Part shown: one piece after another, positions 1 to 4,756 of the stretch
Layout: the number at the start of each line of letters is the position of its first letter
Numbering within the stretch: position 1 is the stretch's first letter
DNA from: Archaeoglobaceae archaeon
GTDB lineage: Archaea > Halobacteriota > Archaeoglobi > Archaeoglobales > Archaeoglobaceae
DNA: 5,357 nt
Assembly (NCBI GenBank): GCA_027016055.1
Contig: JALWBF010000016.1
Coordinates: 18,911 to 24,267, forward strand
Direction of reading: 5' to 3'
Program-made: the position numbers and the translations under genes
The notes under the pieces: model-generated
Databases searched by the model: none
Told to the model about the DNA's origin: nothing
The model's input: the letters and a program-made list of their open reading frames with translations, nothing else

Positions 1-40
1 TTTATTAATCTGGCAGGCGATTCAAATTTTTATTCTCTCA

Positions 41-54
41 GAAATCTATATTAA
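41..54 (+). promoter_or_regulatory. Putative archaeal BRE/TATA promoter of the IPCT/DIPPS gene
   Basis: A purine stretch GAAA (41-44, BRE-like) is followed by TCTATATTAA (45-54), which resembles an archaeal TATA box. A transcript starting about 25 nt downstream of the box centre would begin near 75, leaving a leader of roughly 20 nt that contains the Shine-Dalgarno site at 85-90. This rests on base pattern and spacing only; AT-rich DNA gives such matches by chance, and 24-35 (AAATTTTTATTC) is a weaker alternative. Confidence 0.4.
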
Positions 55-84
55 TCCAGCATGCTAAATTGAGTAAGCTCTTTT

Positions 85-90
85 GAGGTG
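85..90 (+). promoter_or_regulatory. Shine-Dalgarno site fixing the IPCT/DIPPS start at 97
   Basis: GAGGTG (extended GAGGTGAT, 85-92) is complementary to the archaeal 16S rRNA 3' tail and lies 6 nt before the ATG at 97. The open frame also contains a GTG at 88 and an ATG at 91, but both sit inside or directly against this SD and so are poor starts. The ATG at 97 also places the protein start exactly at the beginning of the first beta strand of the nucleotidyltransferase fold (M-K-A-V-V-L-A-A-G). Confidence 0.75.
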
Positions 91-96
91 ATGATT

Positions 97-1359
97 ATGA
101 AAGCTGTAGTTTTAGCGGCTGGCTTAGGCACGAGGCTAAAGGCTAAGATTCCAAAACCCTTGGTCAAGGTAGCTGGTAGGGAGATACTTTACAGAAGCCT
201 CAAGGTTCTCTCAGAGCTCGGGATTGAGGAGTTCATAGTTGTTGTAGGCAAAAAAGGGGAGCTAATCGAAGATTTCCTTAAGAGGCACGGATTCAAATAC
301 AAAATAGTCAGAAACGAATATCCCGAGAGGGGAAACGGATATTCATTTTATCTTGCCAAGGATTACGTTGACGGTAAGTTCGTTCTCATAATGGGCGATC
401 ACGTTTACGAAAGGGAGTTCATAGAGAAGGCTATTAAGGGGGAAGGTCTGATAGGAGACAGAATAGCAAAATTCGTTGATATTGCAGAAGCTACGAAAGT
501 TACATGCAGGAACGGAAGAGTGGAAAGGGTTAGCAAGAAACTTGATAGGTTCGATTACATAGACACAGGCTTCTTCGTTCTCACGCCGGATATCTTCAAA
601 TATGCCGAAGAGTTGGTTAAAACCAAGCACGAGGTTTCGCTTTCCGAAATCATGGAGAAAGCTAAAGTTCCGGTTACGGAAGTTTCCGGTTACTTTTGGA
701 TGGATATAGACACGCCGGAGGAGCTGAGAAAGGCAAACAGACTTATCGTCAGGATGAGCGTTAAGGGAACTGGGGATGGTTTTATTTCAAGGCACTTGAA
801 CAGAAAGATCTCGCTAAGGCTGTCGGAAATACTTGTGAATCGTATGACTCCGAACCAAGCCACCGTTATGAGTTTCATCGTCGGAATTCTCTCAGCATTT
901 GCAATCTTTCTCAGCGTTCCCTTAGCTGGGATAATTTACCAGATAAGCTCAATACTCGATGGCATCGACGGCGAAATCGCAAGGGCTGCTATGAGAACAA
1001 GTAAATTCGGCGGTTGGTTCGATTCAGTTTTGGACAGATACGTGGATTTCCTATTTCTACTTTGCTTGGCTATGGTGAGTGATTTAAGCCTAATCGGCTG
1101 GATAATTGCCTGTTTAGCTATGTTCGGCTCGTTTATGGTAAGCTACAGCACGGAAAGATACAAGGGAGCTTTCTTCAGCGACTTTTATAAGGATTTTAAG
1201 TTTAAATTCCCGGGGAAGAGGGATGAGAGAATATTCATTATTATGATATTCTGTCTGCTCGGCTGGATATTTCAGTTGTTTGTTCTGCTTGCAGTTCTAA
1301 CGAATCTTAGGGTTCTGGCAACTATCTACGTTGTAGCAAGGCACAAGCTTGGACAATGA
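97..1359 (+). CDS. Bifunctional inositol-1-phosphate cytidylyltransferase / di-myo-inositol-phosphate-phosphate synthase (IPCT/DIPPS)
   Basis: This 420-residue fusion enzyme is predicted to make the thermoprotectant di-myo-inositol phosphate. The N-terminal domain (about 1-225) is a sugar-phosphate nucleotidyltransferase with LAAGLGTRL (6-14), K20, the metal-binding region MGDH (99-102) and WMDID (201-205). In the known family it joins CTP and L-myo-inositol 1-phosphate to give CDP-inositol. The C-terminal domain (about 230-420) is a membrane CDP-alcohol phosphotransferase with the complete signature D288-x2-DG-x2-AR (291-296), G305, D309 and D313; it condenses CDP-inositol with a second inositol phosphate, and a phosphatase encoded elsewhere finishes the solute. 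Hydrophobic segments lie near 255-287, 315-328, 332-348 and 379-414. The family is well recognised and both active sites look intact. The fused form is known in Archaeoglobus and Thermococcales. It appears to have its own promoter and is separated from the next gene by 59 nt. A different CDP-alcohol product, such as a phospholipid, is less likely given this exact domain pair. Confidence 0.9.
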   Translation: MKAVVLAAGLGTRLKAKIPKPLVKVAGREILYRSLKVLSELGIEEFIVVVGKKGELIEDFLKRHGFKYKIVRNEYPERGNGYSFYLAKDYVDGKFVLIMGDHVYEREFIEKAIKGEGLIGDRIAKFVDIAEATKVTCRNGRVERVSKKLDRFDYIDTGFFVLTPDIFKYAEELVKTKHEVSLSEIMEKAKVPVTEVSGYFWMDIDTPEELRKANRLIVRMSVKGTGDGFISRHLNRKISLRLSEILVNRMTPNQATVMSFIVGILSAFAIFLSVPLAGIIYQISSILDGIDGEIARAAMRTSKFGGWFDSVLDRYVDFLFLLCLAMVSDLSLIGWIIACLAMFGSFMVSYSTERYKGAFFSDFYKDFKFKFPGKRDERIFIIMIFCLLGWIFQLFVLLAVLTNLRVLATIYVVARHKLGQ

Positions 1360-1390
1360 TCGAACTATTTAATTTTGCAGTAGCCATCAA

Positions 1391-1400
1391 TGATAAATAG
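1391..1400 (+). promoter_or_regulatory. TATA-like box before the radical SAM gene, probable leaderless start
   Basis: TGATAAATAG lies in the 59-nt AT-rich spacer. Its centre is about 23 nt before the ATG at 1419, the usual archaeal distance from TATA box to transcription start. No Shine-Dalgarno sequence precedes that ATG (the 15 nt before it are AT-rich with no GGAGG-like run), so a leaderless mRNA fits. The same ATAAATAG octamer occurs 22 nt upstream of aRF1. The TATTTAATTTT run at 1366-1376 is an alternative box or a U-rich termination signal for the upstream gene. Confidence 0.4.
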
Positions 1401-1418
1401 CATTCACTCAAATTCAGA

Positions 1419-2438
1419 ATGATGCGCAAATTCAAGAGGATAGAAGCCGGAAGCTACTACAGCTATCTAAGTGAGGGATGCAGACTTTGCAGAAGGGGGG
1501 CAAAGCTGGTTTTATTCATTACCGGCTTATGTCCCAACAGATGCTATTACTGCCCGATTTCCGAAGAGAAAAGGGGTAAGGATGTAGTATTTGCAAACGA
1601 GCGGGAGGTAAAATCGATCGAAGATGTAGAGGCTGAAATAGAGCTGATGGATGCTTTGGGAGTTGCCATAACCGGAGGGGAGCCTTTAGTCAAATTGGAC
1701 AGGGTCATCGAATTCCTTAAGCTGTTTAAGAAGCTCGATCTGCATACTCATCTCTACACGAGCATTCCAGCCGGTAAGACTGTTCTGGATAAACTTGCCG
1801 GAGCCGGATTAAATGAAATCAGATTTCATCCGATTGATCTGAAAAACGTTAAATCCTTCGAAGAATCCGTAAGGTTTTCAAAATCCTTAGGCTTGGAGGT
1901 TGGAATCGAGATCCCGGCTCTAAGGTTCAGCGAAGAGTTGGCGGAGTTCGTAAACGAGCATGATATCTTTTTGAACGTCAACGAACTTGAGTTTTCATCG
2001 ACCAACTACGATGAACTAACTAAGAGGGGTTACGAACCGAACGAGCATTACGGCGCGAAGGGAAGCGATGAGATAGCAAAGAGATATGCCGAAGTAGTTG
2101 AGAAATTCCATTACTGCACCGCAAAATTTAAAGATAAGGCTCAGATGCGGAGGAGATTCATTAGAATGGCTATGAATCACCCGGAGTTCTACGAGATTAC
2201 AAGGGATGGAACACTTATATGTGGATTTATAGAAGGTGATAAAGAAAAAATTGAAAAAGCGAAACGACTTCTGATATCAAAGGGTCAAGATTTTGTTGAG
2301 GTTGATGGTGGAATAGAGACATCCGCTGAATTCGTTGAGAAGTGGGGTCAAAGTTTAAAAGCCGAGGGTCTAAAAGTGAGCATTATAGAAAGATATCCAA
2401 CCTCAAAGAGGATAATCGTTGAAGTCATTCCGCTGTGA
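1419..2438 (+). CDS. Uncharacterised radical SAM protein, pyruvate formate-lyase-activase-like (probably COG2108)
   Basis: This 339-residue protein carries the radical SAM [4Fe-4S] motif CxxxCxxC at C38, C42 and C45, followed by a SAM-contacting GGEP motif at 86-89, so it should cleave S-adenosylmethionine to start a radical reaction. An extra CxxC pair (C21, C24) precedes the cluster, and C233 lies in a YCTAKFKD segment. From memory this layout matches COG2108, an archaeal family related to pyruvate formate-lyase activating enzymes whose substrate is unknown. The roughly 75-residue C-terminal part after ICGF is not part of the radical SAM barrel core and looks like a small alpha/beta appendage. 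ATG codons at 1419 and 1422 are both possible starts; neither has an SD, and a TATA-like box about 23 nt upstream suggests leaderless translation. It probably heads a unit with the DUF2551-like gene (9-nt gap) and uppS. The enzyme class is secure; the reaction is not known. Confidence 0.85.
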   Translation: MMRKFKRIEAGSYYSYLSEGCRLCRRGAKLVLFITGLCPNRCYYCPISEEKRGKDVVFANEREVKSIEDVEAEIELMDALGVAITGGEPLVKLDRVIEFLKLFKKLDLHTHLYTSIPAGKTVLDKLAGAGLNEIRFHPIDLKNVKSFEESVRFSKSLGLEVGIEIPALRFSEELAEFVNEHDIFLNVNELEFSSTNYDELTKRGYEPNEHYGAKGSDEIAKRYAEVVEKFHYCTAKFKDKAQMRRRFIRMAMNHPEFYEITRDGTLICGFIEGDKEKIEKAKRLLISKGQDFVEVDGGIETSAEFVEKWGQSLKAEGLKVSIIERYPTSKRIIVEVIPL

Positions 2439-2442
2439 GGTG
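2437..2442 (+). promoter_or_regulatory. Shine-Dalgarno site supporting the GTG start at 2448
   Basis: GAGGTG overlaps the TGA stop of the radical SAM gene (2436-2438) and ends 5 nt before the GTG at 2448. The nearby ATG at 2446 is out of frame with the downstream protein, so the GTG is the start. The SD-stop overlap suggests translational coupling of the two genes. Confidence 0.65.
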
Positions 2443-2447
2443 TTCAT

Positions 2448-2753
2448 GTGAAAAGAGAGGAAATTAAGACCAGATTAAGGAAATATTTGGAGAGGGATAA
2501 GAAGGGTGTTAGGAGGGAGTTACTTAGGCTACTCTTGGACGGCAGGAAATACACGACCACTGAGATATACGAAAAGCTCAGGGAAAAGGGATTCGATCTG
2601 AATGCGAGAGGAGTTTCCGCAATGGTCGGATTGATGAGCGCCCGCTTGGGAATACTTAAGATGGAATTGGGTGAGAAAAACAGATATTTCTTAAAGCCGG
2701 AGTATATAGATTTAGTTAAGTCAATTCTTGAAGAATTCGATCGCATATGTTGA
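2448..2753 (+). CDS. Small DUF2551-like archaeal protein, winged-helix-like
   Basis: This 101-residue basic, mostly helical protein starts at a GTG with a good SD. The segment about 36-85 (TTTEIYEKLREKG, then a second helix with RGVSAMVGLMSARLGIL and a short strand pair ending in NRYFL) reads like a helix-turn-helix plus wing. From memory it resembles DUF2551, a family restricted to Euryarchaeota such as Archaeoglobi and Methanosarcinales, with no established function. It lacks signal peptide, membrane segment and cysteine motif (one Cys only, at the last residue). It sits 9 nt after the radical SAM gene, and its last seven bases overlap the uppS start, so the three are probably co-translated. 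A DNA-binding or regulatory role is an inference from the fold pattern. That it is a real gene is well supported by SD, spacing and coding character; the family name is moderately sure. Confidence 0.75.
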   Translation: MKREEIKTRLRKYLERDKKGVRRELLRLLLDGRKYTTTEIYEKLREKGFDLNARGVSAMVGLMSARLGILKMELGEKNRYFLKPEYIDLVKSILEEFDRIC

Positions 2754-3520
2754 GTAAAATAATTTATAAAATTTACGAAGTTAAACTTTTGAAGGAGGTT
2801 AAGTCGAGTCCGATGCCCAATCACATAGCGATCATAATGGACGGAAACAGGAGATATGCTAAGCAGAAGGGTTTACCGCCTCACGTTGGACATATGTTCG
2901 GTTCAAAAAAGGCTGAGCAGGTTTTGGAGTGGTGTTTGGAGTTGGGCGTAAAAAATCTAACGACATACGCCTTCTCAACCGAAAATTTTAAGAGAAGTGA
3001 GGAGGAGAAACGGCATTTATTCAGTCTAATTGAGGAGAAGCTCAGGAAGCTTGCGAGGGATGCGAGAATTCACAAAAATCGCGTTAGGGTTAAGATCGTT
3101 GGAAAAAAGGAGCTTTTGCCCGAAAACGTGCTTAAAGCCGTTGACGAGGTTGAGGAGGCTACTAAGCATTACAATAGGTATCGGTTAAACATAGCGATCG
3201 CTTACGGCGGAAGGCAGGAGCTTATGGATGCAATCAGAGAGATTCTGCGAAAAATTAAGCAGGGAATTTTAAAGATCGAAGATATAACGCAAAAAACCAT
3301 TGAGGAACATCTGTATTCGCAAGATGGCGATTATGCGAACGTCGATCTGCTTATAAGAACCGGAGGAGAGCAAAGGCTTTCGAATTTCCTTCCTTGGCAA
3401 TCCGCAAACTGTATAGCCTACTTCTGCGACATCTATTGGCCAGAATTTCGGAAGATAGATCTGTTGAGGGCTATAAGGACGTGGCAGATGAGAAGATACG
3501 GCAGTCAAAAATATAAATAG
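2747..3520 (+). CDS. uppS: Cis-prenyltransferase (UppS / dehydrodolichyl diphosphate synthase type)
   Basis: This 257-residue soluble or membrane-associated enzyme adds isopentenyl units in cis to an allylic diphosphate, giving the long polyprenyl (dolichol-type) carrier used in archaeal N-glycosylation and surface polymer synthesis. Family motifs are clear: MDGNRRYAK with catalytic-site D32 (31-39), GH at 48-49, YAFSTENF (74-81), NIAIAYGGR (148-156), RTGGEQRLSNF (204-214) and WPEF (231-234). The N-terminal helix before NHIAIIMDGN is normal for archaeal homologues, which supports the ATG at 2747 despite the lack of a clear SD; the 7-nt overlap with the upstream gene implies coupling. One oddity: where bacterial enzymes have the metal-binding Glu (E213 of E. 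coli, in AYAELYF), this protein reads ANCIAYF (220-226), so no acidic residue is present there. Chain length and substrate cannot be read from the sequence. Confidence 0.92.
   Translation: MLSKIIYKIYEVKLLKEVKSSPMPNHIAIIMDGNRRYAKQKGLPPHVGHMFGSKKAEQVLEWCLELGVKNLTTYAFSTENFKRSEEEKRHLFSLIEEKLRKLARDARIHKNRVRVKIVGKKELLPENVLKAVDEVEEATKHYNRYRLNIAIAYGGRQELMDAIREILRKIKQGILKIEDITQKTIEEHLYSQDGDYANVDLLIRTGGEQRLSNFLPWQSANCIAYFCDIYWPEFRKIDLLRAIRTWQMRRYGSQKYK
3511..3520 (+). promoter_or_regulatory. TATA-like box before aRF1, inside the uppS 3' end
   Basis: ATATAAATAG covers the last codons and TAG stop of uppS and is centred about 26 nt before the aRF1 ATG, a fitting distance for an archaeal promoter. It shares the octamer ATAAATAG with the box before the radical SAM gene. 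It could give aRF1 its own transcript within the cluster. Because it also encodes Tyr-Lys-stop of UppS, chance is a real alternative. Confidence 0.3.
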
Positions 3521-3532
3521 CGAGTTTGAAAT

Positions 3533-3538
3533 GGTGAT
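3533..3538 (+). promoter_or_regulatory. Shine-Dalgarno site of aRF1
   Basis: GGTGAT pairs with the archaeal 16S tail (ATCACC) and ends 3 nt before the ATG at 3542. It supports this start and shows that aRF1 can be translated from the polycistronic message even if the nearby TATA-like box is not used. Confidence 0.55.
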
Positions 3539-3541
3539 TCT

Positions 3542-4756
3542 ATGACGTCGAAGGTGATGTATGAATTCAAGAGGAAGCTTGAAGAGTTGGAGAAGTATAA
3601 GGGTAGGGGGACCGAACTCATCACGCTTTACATTCCTCCCGGAAAGAACATAGCAGATGTTGCAAATCAGCTTAGAAGTGAGCTTAGTCAGGCTGAAAAC
3701 ATAAAATCCAAGCAGACTCGAGTTCATGTTATCGCTGGCTTGGAGGCTATACTGCAGAGGCTGAAGATGTTCAAGAAACCTCCCGAGCACGGGATGGTTA
3801 TCGTCAGCGGAGTAGTTGAGATAAATGGAAAGGAGAAGCACATTACGGAGATAATAGTTCCACCAGAGCCTGTTCCGTTATACAAATACCACTGCGACTC
3901 AAAGTTTTACCTCGATCCTCTTAAGGAGATGCTCAAGGATAAGAAGCTTTACGGGCTGATAGTGCTCGATAGGAGGGAAGCTACGATCGGATTGCTAAGA
4001 GGAAAGAGGATCGAGGTTTTAGCCTACACGACATCGATGGTTCCCGGAAAGCACAGGCAGGGTGGGCAGAGTAGCGTTAGATTCGAAAGGTTGAGGCAGA
4101 TCGCGATTCACGAGTTCTACAAGAAGGTCGGAGAAAAGGCAAGTGAGGCTTTTTTGCAGTATAAGGATGAACTTCTCGGCATATTAATCGGAGGACCTTC
4201 TCCAACGAAGGAGGAATTTTACAAAGGCGAATACTTACACCACGAACTGCAGAAGAAGGTTATAGGATTGTTTGACGTCGGCTACACCGATGAGAGCGGT
4301 CTTTACGAATTGGTTGAGAAGGCTGAAGACGCTTTGCAGGAGCTCGATCTAATAAGGGAGAAGAAGCTTATGAACAGATTTCTCAAGGAAGTAGTTAAGG
4401 ACGGATTGGCGGCTTACGGTGAAGAGGAAGTAAGAAGGTATCTAACCCTTGGGGCAGTTGATACTCTCTTACTCAGCGAAGATTTGAGGCTCGAGCGAGT
4501 TCGATATAGATGTCCGATGTGCGGAGTTGAGAAGGAGATCACGGTGAGGGATGAAACTAAGAAGAAGGTTGTCTGCGAGAAGGATGGAACTGAGATGGAA
4601 GAGGTTGATAGGAAGGACGTCGTGCTCGAGCTATCTGAGCTTGCAGAGCAAAGCGGAGCGAAGGTGGAAATACTATCGACGGAATCGGAAGAGGGAGCGA
4701 TGTTGCTTAATGCATTCGGAGGCATAGCTGCAATATTAAGGTTCAAACCTCAATGA
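3542..4756 (+). CDS. prf1: Archaeal peptide chain release factor 1 (aRF1)
   Basis: This 404-residue class-1 release factor recognises all three stop codons in the ribosomal A site and triggers hydrolysis of peptidyl-tRNA. All diagnostic motifs are present: NIKS (53-56) and YxCxxxF (116-122) in the stop-codon-reading N domain, and GGQ (174-176) in the catalytic M domain. The C-terminal domain, which in the family binds the partner GTPase aEF1A and the recycling factor ABCE1, holds a zinc-ribbon-like minidomain: C324 and C327, then C345, but the expected fourth Cys is D348. Length is normal for archaeal aRF1. The gene has an SD and possibly its own promoter, lies 21 nt after uppS, and its TGA overlaps the ATG of the next gene (ATGA). 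Paralogues such as Pelota/Dom34 lack GGQ and NIKS, so that identity is excluded. Confidence 0.97.
   Translation: MTSKVMYEFKRKLEELEKYKGRGTELITLYIPPGKNIADVANQLRSELSQAENIKSKQTRVHVIAGLEAILQRLKMFKKPPEHGMVIVSGVVEINGKEKHITEIIVPPEPVPLYKYHCDSKFYLDPLKEMLKDKKLYGLIVLDRREATIGLLRGKRIEVLAYTTSMVPGKHRQGGQSSVRFERLRQIAIHEFYKKVGEKASEAFLQYKDELLGILIGGPSPTKEEFYKGEYLHHELQKKVIGLFDVGYTDESGLYELVEKAEDALQELDLIREKKLMNRFLKEVVKDGLAAYGEEEVRRYLTLGAVDTLLLSEDLRLERVRYRCPMCGVEKEITVRDETKKKVVCEKDGTEMEEVDRKDVVLELSELAEQSGAKVEILSTESEEGAMLLNAFGGIAAILRFKPQ

Noticed and set aside
1..67. Short open stretches at the left edge (frame 1 to TAA 52-54, frame 2 to TAA 65-67) that could be the end of an upstream gene
   Set aside because: Only 17-21 codons with no recognisable motif; cannot be told from chance.
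343..878. Minus-strand open frames of 95 and 62 codons (343-630, 690-878) opposite the IPCT/DIPPS gene
   Set aside because: They lie wholly within a gene with complete family motifs, and their translations show no recognisable domain or SD-supported start.
1366..1376. TATTTAATTTT as a U-rich terminator after IPCT/DIPPS
   Set aside because: No long T run and no stem; it could just as well be a TATA-like element, so not called as a feature.
2215..2300. AT-rich, AAA-rich patch near the end of the radical SAM gene (18 of 60 bases are G or C in 2221-2280)
   Set aside because: It matches a Lys/Ile/Glu-rich segment of the protein and the frame is continuous; no boundary of a transferred segment is visible.
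2444..2824. Minus-strand open frame of 126 codons over the DUF2551-like gene and uppS start
   Set aside because: The opposite strand carries two coherent genes with SD or coupling; the minus translation is Ser/Leu/Phe-rich, typical of antisense shadow.
3194..3201. Palindrome GCGATCGC
   Set aside because: Single occurrence explained by the Ile-Ala-Ile-Ala codons of UppS; no repeat array.
3269..3841. Minus-strand open frame of 190 codons across uppS and aRF1
   Set aside because: Both overlapped genes have firm family motifs; the minus frame shows no known domain despite its length.
4414..4746. Minus-strand open frame of 110 codons opposite the aRF1 C-terminus
   Set aside because: Ser/Thr-rich translation is the expected complement of the Glu/Lys-rich coding strand.
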